A stretch of 64,000 nucleotides of DNA from Dyadobacter sp. 3J3 (GTDB lineage Bacteria > Bacteroidota > Bacteroidia > Cytophagales > Spirosomataceae). Shown here piece after piece: positions 53,257 to 62,938 of this stretch. A program made the position numbers and the translations under genes. The stretch spans positions 1-64,000 of the forward strand of contig NZ_VTOL01000007.1 in assembly GCF_009801115.1 (NCBI RefSeq). The letters run 5' to 3'. Every line of letters starts with the position of its first letter. Position 1 is the first letter of the stretch. The notes under the pieces were generated by a model. The model was not told the DNA's origin. It was given only the letters and a program-made list of their open reading frames with translations, and did no database searches.

Positions 53257-54868
53257 ATCCCCGTAGAAGATTCCTGTTTATAGAAATAAGATCGAATCCT
53301 GGAAATTCCCGGCTCCATCGGAGCCTCCTGGAATTTCCAGGAAACTCCGATGGAGTTCTGATTCGCGGGTTTTAACCAATATTGCTATAAACAGGACGCT
53401 CCAAAGGAGCGATTATACACGGATTTGATAAATTCCCATTTGGAAATAAATCTCCGTAGGAGATTCCTGTTTATAGAAATACGATCCAATCCTGTAAATT
53501 CCCGGCTCCGTCGGAGCCTCCTGAAATTTCCAGGAAACTCCGACGGAGTTATGATTAGCGGGTTTTAACCAATATTGCTATAAACAGGACGCTCCAAAGG
53601 AGCGATTATACACGGATTTGATAAATTCCCATTTGGAAATAAATCTCCGTAGGAGATTCCTGTTTATAGAAATACGATCGAATCCCAAAATTTCCGGCTC
53701 CATCGGAGCCTCATGAAATTTACAGGAAACTCCGATGGAGTTGTGATTTTCGGGTTTTAACCAATATGGCTATAAACAGAACGCTCCAAAGGAGCGATTG
53801 TATACGGATAAGAATAAATCCCCATTCAGAAATAAATCTCCGGAGGAGATTCCTGTTTATAGAAATAAGATCCAATCCTGTAAATTCCCAGCTCCGTCGG
53901 AGCCTCCTGAAATTTCCAGGAAACTCCGACGGAGTTATGATTAGCGGGTTTTAACCAATATTGCTATAAACAGGACGCTCCAAAGGAGCGATTATACACG
54001 GATTTGATAAATTCCCATTTGGAAATAAATCTCCGTAGGAGATTCCTGTTTATAGAAATACGATCGAATCCCAAAATTTCCGGCTCCATCGGAGCCTCAT
54101 GAAATTTACAGGAAACTCCGATGGAGTTGTGATTTTCGGGTTTTAACCAATATGGCTATAAACAGGACGCTCCAAAGGAGCGATTGTACACGGATTAGAA
54201 TAAATCCTTATTAGGAATAATTCTCCTTAGGAGATTCCTGTTTATAGAAATAAGATTGACTCCAAATCCCCGGCTCCATCGGAGCCTCCTGAAATTTCCA
54301 GGAAACTCCGATGGAGTTAAGATTCTCGGGTTTTAACCAATATGGCTATAAACAGGACGCTCCCAAGGAGCGATCATATACGGATTTGATAAATTCCCAT
54401 TTGGAAATAAATCTCCATAGGATATACCTGTTTACAGAAATAAGATCGAATCCTGGAAATTTCCGGTTTCATCGGAGCCTCCTGAAATTTCCAGGAAACT
54501 CCGACGGAGTTCTGATTCGCGGGTTTTAACCAATATGGCTATAAACAGGACGCTCCCAAGGAGCGATTGTACAAGCATTAGAATAAATCCTTATTCAGGA
54601 ATAATTCTCCGTAGGAGATTCCTGTTTATAAAAACAAGATCGAATCCCAACATTCCCGGCTCCATCGGAGCCTCCTGAAATTTCCAGAAAACTCCGATGG
54701 AGTTGTGATTTGCGGACCTTAAATAATGTAGCTATAAACAGGACATTCTTAAGGACGGATCATACAAGGATTGGATAAATTCCCATTTGGAAATAAATCT
54801 CAGCGTCAGATTACTGTTTGTAGAAATAAGATCGAATCCAAAATTCCCGGCTGCATCGGAGCTTCCTG
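53257..54868. repeat. Tandem array 2: ~192-bp non-coding repeat, about 8.5 copies
   Basis: Anchors (ATTCCTG or its variant) lie at 53271, 53464, 53657, 53850, 54043, 54235, 54425, 54619 and 54811, giving periods of 190-194 bp. The later copies are more degenerate and the last is truncated. Each unit has the same nested core as array 1: mini-hairpins CTCC-nnn-GGAG, outer arms TCCTGTTTATAG / CTATAAACAGGA and inner arms CTCCATCGGAG / CTCCGATGGAG, but only about 37 bases of spacer. Copies 2 and 4 have both inner arms changed to CTCCGTCGGAG / CTCCGACGGAG. Copies 2-3 and 4-5 are nearly identical, so a 386-bp block was duplicated. No real gene inside. Confidence 0.95.
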
Positions 54869-55211
54869 AAAATTAAATTTAAAACTAATTATAGTAATAA
54901 TTGAAATATAAAACGATTTAGCAAAAGCTGTTGTGATTTCATTCTATCAATCCGGTTTCTTAATAAAATCATAATATTATAAATGCGATAATAACTTTGG
55001 TGTAAAATACCTTTGAGTAGTAAATGTAAGAGACAGCAGGTCGAAATGAGTTTCGCTTTTAATTTATAAAACATTTCGGCTAGCTCCTGAGATTATAAAA
55101 AAGACAAAATACAACGTAGAAATTCCCTCCACACTAATTTTCAACAAGAAACAATTTTAGTTTTATTTAAAGAAAAATTAATACTTTTATCGACTCCTTT
55201 CTTTTGAAAAA
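54869..55211. other. Gene-free AT-rich stretch between array 2 and the sigma gene
   Basis: Low-GC sequence without a convincing gene; a 61-residue minus-strand frame at 54889-55074 has no recognisable features. The stretch ends at the sigma-gene promoter. Confidence 0.45.
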
Positions 55212-55243
55212 TTTCAGAAAAGGATAGAGCCAGCTTACTTTTG
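55212..55243 (+). promoter_or_regulatory. Putative promoter of the ECF sigma gene
   Basis: TTTC (55212-55215), 20 bases, then TACTTTTG (55236-55243), an exact match to the -7 box TAnnTTTG. The ATG is at 55255, so the transcript would have a leader of only about five bases. Confidence 0.5.
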
Positions 55244-55254
55244 TCTAACAGAAT

Positions 55255-55827
55255 ATGGAATCTTTATATACCCAACCTGACTCAGCACAAGACAAAAGTG
55301 AAGAAAGAATTGCTTTTGAAATGCTGTTTAATCGAAATTATTCCAACCTGGTTTATTTTTCATTCAACATTGTTAAAGATAAGCGCGAGGCGGAAGACAT
55401 TGCGCAGGATGCATTCATCACCTTTTGGAATCGTAAAGAGGAAGTTGCAGCGAATGTGGATGCTATCAAAAGTTTCCTGTACACAACCGTTAAAAATGCC
55501 AGTTTAAATCTGTTGAGGCATAAAAAAGTAGTTGAAAAATTTTCGCTGCATTTACCGGAGCTTGTTGAAGATAAAACTATAATCAACTCAATCATAGAGT
55601 CTGAGGTGTATTCAAAAATTCATCAGGCTTTAAAAGACCTCCCACCTGCTTGCCAGCAAATTGCACGAATGAGTTATCTGGATGATAAGAAGAACCATGA
55701 AATAGCGGAGGAATTAGGAATATCTGTTAATACCGTGAAAACACAAAAACAACGTGCGATGCAGCTTCTGCGTCCGAAATTCATCGCTGAAATTTTCAGT
55801 ATTTTACTGCTAATATTTCTGAATTAA
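55255..55827 (+). CDS. ECF-type RNA polymerase sigma factor (SusCD-associated)
   Basis: 190 residues. Sigma region 2 is at about 20-90 (LFNRNYSNLVYFSFNIVKDK, EAEDIAQDAFITFWNRK) and region 4 at about 120-175 (LPPACQQIARMSYLDDKKNH, EIAEELGISVNTVKTQKQRA). It belongs to the Bacteroidota sigma-70 family that is paired with FecR and SusCD genes (FecI-like). A hydrophobic tail FIAEIFSILLLIFLN ends the protein, perhaps a membrane contact. It lies 180 bp before the FecR gene on the same strand, and together they should switch on the following SusCD genes when the substrate is bound by the STN-containing SusC. Confidence 0.94.
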   Translation: MESLYTQPDSAQDKSEERIAFEMLFNRNYSNLVYFSFNIVKDKREAEDIAQDAFITFWNRKEEVAANVDAIKSFLYTTVKNASLNLLRHKKVVEKFSLHLPELVEDKTIINSIIESEVYSKIHQALKDLPPACQQIARMSYLDDKKNHEIAEELGISVNTVKTQKQRAMQLLRPKFIAEIFSILLLIFLN

Positions 55828-56007
55828 GCAGCCTCACATCTTCCTTCTTTAATTAATTACACTTAGTAAATAACAGACAATCCTGTTATAGTCTGATAGT
55901 TATACATTATTTAATCTAAGTTTTTCTTTAAATAAAAATATTTTTAAGAAATCTTTCACCCCAGTTTTAATTCTGCGTGTCTTACTATTAAAGAACAAAA
56001 GCCAGGA

Positions 56008-57189
56008 ATGAAAGCACCTTTTGAAATTGCAGATTTGATTTTCAAATATCTTAACGCAAGCCTTTCCGAAGAGGAAAATCGGGTATTGCAGGATTGGCTC
56101 AACGAAGATATCGCAAATCAAATCTTACTGAATGAATTGCAGAGTAAAGACAAAATGGAAGAAAGTTTGCAATTTTTTGAATCCATCGACCAAAATGCTG
56201 CCTGGGAAAATATTAATCAACAAATAGACAATCCCGTTGTTCATCATTCTTTTTGGTTATTCAAAAACTTCTTCAAATATGCCGCAGCTATTCTGATTAC
56301 CGGTTTTGTTGGCTACGCTTTTCTGCATAAGAAAGATAGCACAGCTACAATGATTGCCAAAAACCCAAAGCCGGAAATTTTAAAAAATGATGTGCTTCCT
56401 GGAGGAAATAATGCCACCCTGACTTTGGGAGACGGCAGCGTGATAACCTTGGAAGATGTGGAAAATGGAACTTTCAAAAAGGAAAACGGCGTAAAAATTA
56501 GTAAAAAAGAAGGCCAGCTTGTCTATGAAATACTACCATCAGAAAACAGTACGATCATTACTTACAATACAATTAACACCCCCACAGGCGGCCAGTATGA
56601 AATATTACTTCCCGATGGCAGTAAGGTGTGGCTGAATTCAAAATCGTCTTTGCATTTTCCCACTTCATTTTCCGGCAAGGTGCGCCAAGTTGAATTAACG
56701 GGAGAAGGATATTTTGAGATCAGCAAAAACAAAGAAATGCCATTCATCGTAGAGGCCGGAAAAACGCATATCGAAGTACTCGGAACTCATTTCAATATCA
56801 TGGCTTATGACAATGAAAGCGTGTCCAAAACCACCTTGCTGGAAGGCTCGGTAAAAGTAGGAAACGGTGAAACTAAAAAAATACTGAATCCCGGACAGCA
56901 AGCACTTATCGGCTCTCAAATTCGGGTACGAACGGCTGATTTGGATGAAGCCATTGCATGGAAAGAAGGTTACTTTCAGTTTGACAATGAAGATTTGACC
57001 ACAATCATGCGCCAGTTGCAAAGGTGGTATGACGTGGAGGTTGTGAACGAAAAACAGATTCCGGATAAACATTTTACCGCGATGATCTCACGAAACAATA
57101 CTTTATCAAAAGTGTTGAAAATGCTTGAAATGTCGGGAGAATTAAAATTTGAGATCGAAGACAAAAGAATTACTATCCGGGAAAAATAA
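56008..57189 (+). CDS. FecR-family anti-sigma factor
   Basis: 393 residues: an N-terminal cytoplasmic sigma-binding part, a membrane helix around residues 90-108 (FFKYAAAILITGFVGYAFLH), and a periplasmic FecR domain (YEILLPDGSKVWLNSKSSLH, ELTGEGYFEISKNKEMPFIV, EVLGTHFNIMAYDNE), then a C-terminal DUF4974-like domain (YFQFDNEDLTTIMRQLQRWY). It should restrain or help the ECF sigma factor encoded upstream and be released by the STN domain of the SusC encoded downstream. This locus has the complete sigma-FecR-SusC-SusD order, unlike the one at 46851-53137. Confidence 0.95.
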   Translation: MKAPFEIADLIFKYLNASLSEEENRVLQDWLNEDIANQILLNELQSKDKMEESLQFFESIDQNAAWENINQQIDNPVVHHSFWLFKNFFKYAAAILITGFVGYAFLHKKDSTATMIAKNPKPEILKNDVLPGGNNATLTLGDGSVITLEDVENGTFKKENGVKISKKEGQLVYEILPSENSTIITYNTINTPTGGQYEILLPDGSKVWLNSKSSLHFPTSFSGKVRQVELTGEGYFEISKNKEMPFIVEAGKTHIEVLGTHFNIMAYDNESVSKTTLLEGSVKVGNGETKKILNPGQQALIGSQIRVRTADLDEAIAWKEGYFQFDNEDLTTIMRQLQRWYDVEVVNEKQIPDKHFTAMISRNNTLSKVLKMLEMSGELKFEIEDKRITIREK

Positions 57190-57308
57190 TAAGAAGAAAT
57201 AGTAATGCTGGAAAACCGATAGCCGGCCAGGGCTACCGGTCCGAAGGGATTATTACATAAGTGTACAGTGCGAACCATAAACTTTCAAAATCCAAACATC
57301 GTAAAACT

Positions 57309-60300
57309 ATGAAATTAAAGCTACTCTTCAAAAGTAGTAGACGTATCAGCCTTATTCCATCCAAAATACTGCTCATGATGAAATTAAGCGCTTTTCTACT
57401 AGCCGTCGCCTGTATGCAGGTAAGTGCGGCCGCCGTTTCTCAAAAACTTTCAGTTTCCGTGGAGAATGCTCCGCTGGAACAGGTGATCAAAATGATCCAA
57501 AAACGCAGCGGTTATCAGTTTATTTTCAATAATGAATTGTTGAAAAAAGCCAAACCCGTAACGATGAATATTTCCGATGGTTCTCTTGAACAGGTTCTGG
57601 AACAATGTTTCAATAACCAGCCGCTTACTTACAGTTTGATGGAACGGACTATCGTGGTTAAACCGAAAATGCCGGAAGCAAAAGCCCAGATCATTCCGAT
57701 TCAGGCCCATTTGATTGATATCAGTGGAAAAGTTTCGGATGAAAAAGGCGGAGGCCTGCCTGGTGTAAGTATCATCGTGAAAGGAACGCAACGCGGAACA
57801 ACAACGGATGGCGAAGGACAATTTAAACTGGATCTTAACGAAAGCGATAAAGACGCTGTTCTGATTTTCAGTTTTGTAGGTTACATCACAAAAGAACTGC
57901 CGATAGGAACGCGTACTAAGTTCAACATTTCCCTTGATGCCGATACAAAAGCTTTGGAAGAACTGGTTGTCGTAGGTTACGGTACGCAGAAGAAAATGAA
58001 CCTTACCGGTGCCGTTGATCAGGTAACGAGCAAGGTATTAGAAAACCGCTCCCTTCCAAATTTGGCCCAGGGTTTACAAGGTGTGATTCCTAATCTTAAC
58101 CTGACCATGGGTGACGGAAAACCTACACAATCGCCTTCTTACAACATTCGTGGCGCAACTTCCATTGGCCAGGGCGGAAGTGCGTTGGTATTGATTGATG
58201 GCGTTGAAGGGGATCCGAGCCGGATTAACCCGAATGACGTCGCCAGCGTGTCTGTTTTGAAAGATGCTGCTTCGGCTGCGATTTATGGTGCGAGAGGTGC
58301 TTTTGGTGTGGTGTTAATAACAACGAAAACGCCACAAAAAGATAAAACAACGGTAAGTTATTCAATGAACCATTCGATCAAAAGTCCGATTGCAGTCCCT
58401 GATCTGGTGACAGACGGATATACTTTTGCTAAAATGTTTAACGAAGGATGGAGCGCATGGAACGACTATTCGCAAACGCCTCAAAACGTAAATAAAACGG
58501 TTAAATTCTCCCCTGCTTATCTGGCAGAATTTGAAAAACGTTCGAAAGATCCAAGTCTGCCAAAAACAGTTGTTGATCCGGTTACGGGTGAATACGTTTA
58601 TTATGAAAATACAGATTGGTACAAACAATTATACAAAAAAACCACAAGTGCTACGGAACACAACTTATCCGTTTCCGGTGGAAGCGGCAAAGCAGATTTC
58701 ATGGTTACAGGTCGTTATTTTGGTCAGGATGGGCTTTTCAAGTATAATTCGGATGATTACAAAATCATGAGTTTGCGTGTAAAAGGTTCAGTTCAGCTAT
58801 ACAAATGGCTTAACATATCCAACAACGCCGACTTCTCTTCCATGAAATATCATAATCCGCTAAATGTTGGAGAAGGTGGTTCGATCTGGAGAAATATTTC
58901 GGATGAAGGCCATACCATGGCTCCGATGTTCAACCCGGACGGAACACTGACTTACTCGGCAGCTTATACGGTTGGTGATTTTTATTATGGCAAAAATGGT
59001 ATCAACACAAACAAACGTGTTTTCAGAAATACGACCAGTTTCTCTTCACAGTTTTTCAATGATGTATTGAGAATCAAAGGAAACTTCACGTACCAGAACA
59101 CAGATAATAACGATTACCGTACGCGCGTACCTGTTCCTTACAGCCGCAAACCAGGCGTAATCGAGTACGTAGGGACGAATTATAACGATCTTCAAAATCA
59201 GCTTCGTAATACCCAGTATACCGCCACCAATATTTATGGTGAATTTGAACCGAAAGTTGGCGCAAATCACTATTTCAAAGTATTGGCAGGTTTCAACCAG
59301 GAACAATCGCTTTATAAAGAACTTCAGGTTGTTCGTAACGGATTGATCTACGAAGGTGCAAGTGATATCAATCTTGCGCTTGGACAGACCATTACAACCG
59401 GCGGCGGATATGATAAATGGGCAATTGCCGGTGGTTTTTACCGCGTAAATTATTCATTCAAGGAAAGATATCTGATCGAATTAAATGGTCGCTATGATGG
59501 ATCGTCCAAATTTCCGTCGAGCCAGCGTTATGCATTTTTCCCATCCGTTTCGGCAGGATGGAGAATTTCGAACGAGTCTTTCTGGAAAGTTTCTCCAAAA
59601 GTTATTTCTGAATTGAAACTGAGAGGATCTTACGGATCTCTTGGGAACGGAAATATCGATTCTTACAGTTTTCAGGAAAAATTTAAGATTCTGCAATCAG
59701 GGAGAATACTGAACGGCGTACGTCCGCAACAAACCGGGCAGCCAACGGTATTGCCAAACGGACTTACCTGGGAAACGTCAAGCACGGCAGATTTCGGTGT
59801 GGATGTTTCGATGCTTGCCAATCGTTTGACTTTAAATGCGGATGCTTATCAAAGAAAAACAACCGGCATGTTTACAACCGGTATGACTTTGCCAGCCGTT
59901 TTCGGTACAGATGTTCCAAAAGGAAACTATGCTGATTTAACAACAAATGGCTGGGAAGCAGCCATTACCTGGCGCGACCAGTTTACGGTTGGTTCAAAAC
60001 CACTGAACTATTCGGTTCGTTTGACGGTAGCGGACTACACAGCCAAGATTGACAAATACAACAATCCAGACCAAAGACTATCGGACTATTACGCCGGTCA
60101 GAAACTGGGTGAGATCTGGGGATTTGTGAACAATGGTTATTTCAAATCTGCTGATGACATTACTAATTCTCCAAAACAGATTCTTTACAAAGCATCTACA
60201 ACCGGAAAATTGCTGCCTGGAGATATCAAATTCAAGGATTTGAATGGTGACGGCGTCATTGATGATGGTAACAAAACGGTAGGTCAGCCGGGCGACAAAA

Positions 60301-60890
60301 AAATCATCGGTAATTCCCTTCCGCGTTATACTTACGGTGTAACCTTGGGTGGTGACTGGAACAATTTCTTCATTTCTGCATTCTTCCAGGGTGTAGCCAA
60401 GCAAGACTGGTATCCGGGTTCAGAAGCGGCACTTTTCTGGGGACAATACAACCGTCCGTATAACAAGATCCCGTCATGGCAGCTTGGAAACATCTGGTCT
60501 GAGGACAATCCTGACGCTTATCTTCCACGTTACCGTGGCTATACCGCACAGAATAGCTCCGGAGAATTGGCAACTGCACAGACAAAGTATTTGCAAAACG
60601 TGGCTTACATCCGTCTGAAAAATCTTCAGATAGGATACAATCTGCCTCACACTTTGACAAATAAATTAAAAATGGCCAGTGCGCGTGTGTATCTGTCGGG
60701 CGATAATATTTTCACTTATTCACCATTATACAAAATCACAAAGGATATTGATGTGGAAAATATTGGAAGATCTGACACTGTTTTGAATCCAACCGATGAT
60801 CCTTCAAAACCGAATAATGGTAACAGTGGTAATGGAAATAATTACCCAATACTAAAAGGTTTCACGATGGGATTGTCCGTTACTTTCTAA
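57309..60890 (+). CDS. SusC/RagA-family TonB-dependent transducer with STN domain
   Basis: 1193 residues from the ATG at 57309 (MKLKLLFKSS); an upstream GTG at 57261 would add 16 residues. After a signal segment (KLSAFLLAVACMQVSAAA) come an STN domain (about 45-115, ENAPLEQVIKMIQKRSGYQF), a carboxypeptidase-regulatory-like domain (ISGKVSDEKGGGLPGVSIIV), the TonB-box region ELVVVGYGTQKKMN, plug (SALVLIDGVEGDPSRINPND, SVSVLKDAASAAIYGARG) and barrel with a C-terminal MGLSVTF. Partner of the sigma-FecR pair upstream and the SusD 42 bp downstream. Substrate unknown. Confidence 0.95.
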   Translation: MKLKLLFKSSRRISLIPSKILLMMKLSAFLLAVACMQVSAAAVSQKLSVSVENAPLEQVIKMIQKRSGYQFIFNNELLKKAKPVTMNISDGSLEQVLEQCFNNQPLTYSLMERTIVVKPKMPEAKAQIIPIQAHLIDISGKVSDEKGGGLPGVSIIVKGTQRGTTTDGEGQFKLDLNESDKDAVLIFSFVGYITKELPIGTRTKFNISLDADTKALEELVVVGYGTQKKMNLTGAVDQVTSKVLENRSLPNLAQGLQGVIPNLNLTMGDGKPTQSPSYNIRGATSIGQGGSALVLIDGVEGDPSRINPNDVASVSVLKDAASAAIYGARGAFGVVLITTKTPQKDKTTVSYSMNHSIKSPIAVPDLVTDGYTFAKMFNEGWSAWNDYSQTPQNVNKTVKFSPAYLAEFEKRSKDPSLPKTVVDPVTGEYVYYENTDWYKQLYKKTTSATEHNLSVSGGSGKADFMVTGRYFGQDGLFKYNSDDYKIMSLRVKGSVQLYKWLNISNNADFSSMKYHNPLNVGEGGSIWRNISDEGHTMAPMFNPDGTLTYSAAYTVGDFYYGKNGINTNKRVFRNTTSFSSQFFNDVLRIKGNFTYQNTDNNDYRTRVPVPYSRKPGVIEYVGTNYNDLQNQLRNTQYTATNIYGEFEPKVGANHYFKVLAGFNQEQSLYKELQVVRNGLIYEGASDINLALGQTITTGGGYDKWAIAGGFYRVNYSFKERYLIELNGRYDGSSKFPSSQRYAFFPSVSAGWRISNESFWKVSPKVISELKLRGSYGSLGNGNIDSYSFQEKFKILQSGRILNGVRPQQTGQPTVLPNGLTWETSSTADFGVDVSMLANRLTLNADAYQRKTTGMFTTGMTLPAVFGTDVPKGNYADLTTNGWEAAITWRDQFTVGSKPLNYSVRLTVADYTAKIDKYNNPDQRLSDYYAGQKLGEIWGFVNNGYFKSADDITNSPKQILYKASTTGKLLPGDIKFKDLNGDGVIDDGNKTVGQPGDKKIIGNSLPRYTYGVTLGGDWNNFFISAFFQGVAKQDWYPGSEAALFWGQYNRPYNKIPSWQLGNIWSEDNPDAYLPRYRGYTAQNSSGELATAQTKYLQNVAYIRLKNLQIGYNLPHTLTNKLKMASARVYLSGDNIFTYSPLYKITKDIDVENIGRSDTVLNPTDDPSKPNNGNSGNGNNYPILKGFTMGLSVTF

Positions 60891-60932
60891 TCCGGAAATC
60901 TAAATTATTAGAAGAAATAAAATCAAATACTC

Positions 60933-62726
60933 ATGAAATTTAAATTTATAGGACTGTTATTTCTGATCGGCCTTTTGGCTGGCGGATGTCAGGAACTGGA
61001 TCAGGTCCCACAGTCTACTGCCGATAATAATGCCGTTTTTAACAGTGAAAAAGGATTGGAACTTTACACAAATTCCTTTTATGACACCTCAGATCCATAC
61101 CGAATTCTGCCAAGTGGAAATGATATCATCCGTTCCGACGAAATGAGTGATTTTGGAGCGCGTTCTTCTGTCCCCGATTTTTTGCGTGATGGTGCCTATG
61201 GCCCACGCCAGAGCACGGGTTGGGACTGGAGAGCTTTACGAAATATCAACTATTTTATCGAAAACAATAACCGCCTAACCGTTTCGGCAGATGCCCGAAA
61301 ACATTACACTGCGCTTGCCCGTTTTTTCAGAGCCATATTTTATTTTGAAAAAGTAAAACGCTTTGGCGATGTGCCCTGGATTAATAAAGCTGCAACGGTT
61401 GATGATCCGTCTCTTTTCAATGGTCGTGATCCACGAACGATGGTTATGGATTCTGTTTTGGCTGATTTAAATTATGCAGTAGAAAATATCCGTACGACTA
61501 CGGACAACAGCAGAAGTTTGATCACCAAATCAGTAGCTTACGGATACAAATCCAGAATCTGTCTTTTTGAAGGAACATTCAGAAAATATCAGACGACTTA
61601 CAATTTGCAGTCGACCGTTGAAAAATGGTTAAATGAATCAATTTCTGCTTCTGAAAAAGTAATTAAGGAAGGTGGATTTTCATTGAATGAAACAGGAGGA
61701 AACGAGAAATCATATCGTCAGGTTTTTATTAACAATACGCCGGTAACGAATGAAGTGATGTTATCATACGTTTGTGATCCTGCACTAAGTGTATATAATG
61801 ATGCAAACTGGTGGTGGACAAGTTCGACATACGGAGCGAGATTGAGTTTTACCCGCACTTTTGTAAATACATACCTGAATATTGACGGAACGCCATTTAC
61901 GGATAAAGCTGGTCACGAAACAATGACTTTTGTCCAGGAAGTTAAAGGCCGCGACAAAAGATTACAACAAAGTATCCGTATGGGAAGCTACAAACGCATC
62001 AATGGTGGAAAAGAAGAAGCGGCACCTCCGGTTTTCTCTTATACTTACACAGGTTATCAGCCAATAAAATGGACATTGGATGACACGTATTATGACGGTG
62101 GAACCAGAAATATCAATTCCATCTCCACGATGCGTTATGCAGAAATTTTGCTGAACTATGCAGAAGCAAAAGCAGAATTGAACAAATTAACAGATACAGA
62201 CTGGGCATTAACAGTTGGTGCGATTCGTAAAAGAGCGGGCATCACAGGCGGACTATCTGCTGTGCCAGCCGTGGCTGATCCTTACCTGCAAACGAATTAT
62301 TTCCCGGGCATTTCCAATCCTGCTATTCTTGAAATCCGTCGTGAAAGAGGAACTGAATTGTGCCTGGAAGGTTTCCGTTTTTACGATATTGTTCGCTGGA
62401 AACGCGGTTCTTTGATGGAACAAAAATGGAACGGATTTTATGTTCCGGCTCTCAATACGCCGATGGATCTTAACGAAGACGGCGTGATGGATGTTGCTTT
62501 TGTAAAAGGAACTCCTGCATCTCCGGTTGCTGGTGTAACCTATATCAATGTGGCTGAAACGATCAGCGCAGGTCCAAATCCACAGCGTTTATCAAACGAT
62601 ACTTCGGGAGAAATTACCTGGTTAAATACCGTTCCGCGCAAATGGGAAGAGAAACATTACCTCTATCCTATTCCTGAAACAGACCGGTTGTTCAATACCA
62701 AATTGGGACAAAATCCGGGATGGTAA
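60933..62726 (+). CDS. SusD/RagB-family outer membrane lipoprotein
   Basis: 597 residues with lipobox LAGGC (Cys19). SusD blocks: YTALARFFRAIFYFEKVKRF with the TPR helices, ISTMRYAEILLNYAEAKAEL, and ILEIRRERGTELCLEGFRFY-DIVRW near the C-terminus, ending in LGQNPGW. It binds the substrate for the SusC encoded 42 bp upstream. The exonuclease/endonuclease/phosphatase-family gene 212 bp downstream may belong to the same unit, although hairpin-forming repeats lie between them. Confidence 0.95.
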   Translation: MKFKFIGLLFLIGLLAGGCQELDQVPQSTADNNAVFNSEKGLELYTNSFYDTSDPYRILPSGNDIIRSDEMSDFGARSSVPDFLRDGAYGPRQSTGWDWRALRNINYFIENNNRLTVSADARKHYTALARFFRAIFYFEKVKRFGDVPWINKAATVDDPSLFNGRDPRTMVMDSVLADLNYAVENIRTTTDNSRSLITKSVAYGYKSRICLFEGTFRKYQTTYNLQSTVEKWLNESISASEKVIKEGGFSLNETGGNEKSYRQVFINNTPVTNEVMLSYVCDPALSVYNDANWWWTSSTYGARLSFTRTFVNTYLNIDGTPFTDKAGHETMTFVQEVKGRDKRLQQSIRMGSYKRINGGKEEAAPPVFSYTYTGYQPIKWTLDDTYYDGGTRNINSISTMRYAEILLNYAEAKAELNKLTDTDWALTVGAIRKRAGITGGLSAVPAVADPYLQTNYFPGISNPAILEIRRERGTELCLEGFRFYDIVRWKRGSLMEQKWNGFYVPALNTPMDLNEDGVMDVAFVKGTPASPVAGVTYINVAETISAGPNPQRLSNDTSGEITWLNTVPRKWEEKHYLYPIPETDRLFNTKLGQNPGW

Positions 62727-62733
62727 TTTGGCC

Positions 62734-62887
62734 GTCGGCTTTCGGCGGTCGGCTGTCAGATCCGGGACTGATATAGATTCTATCTTTTCATAGCGTTTCT
62801 GATTTCTGATAACTGAAAGCTGATTGCCGAAAGCCGATGTTAATCATAGCACATAGAGTAAGGAGTTAAGTATTTTTTCTCCTTACT
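62734..62887. repeat. Short inverted and direct repeats between SusD and the secreted EEP enzyme
   Basis: TCGGCTTTCGGC near 62735 is the reverse complement of GCCGAAAGCCGA near 62826, with variants of CTGATAACTGAAAGC in between. A second hairpin, AGTAAGGAG / CTCCTTACT (62857-62865, 62879-62887), follows. Such AAAGC/GCTTT repeats recur in intergenic DNA of related bacteria. The second hairpin could be a weak terminator. Confidence 0.5.
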
Positions 62888-62938
62888 TTATGGTCTTTTT
62901 AAAACTAAATTCTATTTCTAATCCTTAATTCTTTTTAA

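Noticed and set aside
53257..54868. CRISPR array or tandem protein-coding repeats (e.g. frames of 62 and 72 residues)
   Set aside because: Spacer and core are both repeated, the open frames are short and vary between copies, and strong palindromes dominate.
54889..55074. 61-residue minus-strand frame
   Set aside because: AT-rich, no domain, no plausible promoter, and adjacent to decaying repeat copies.
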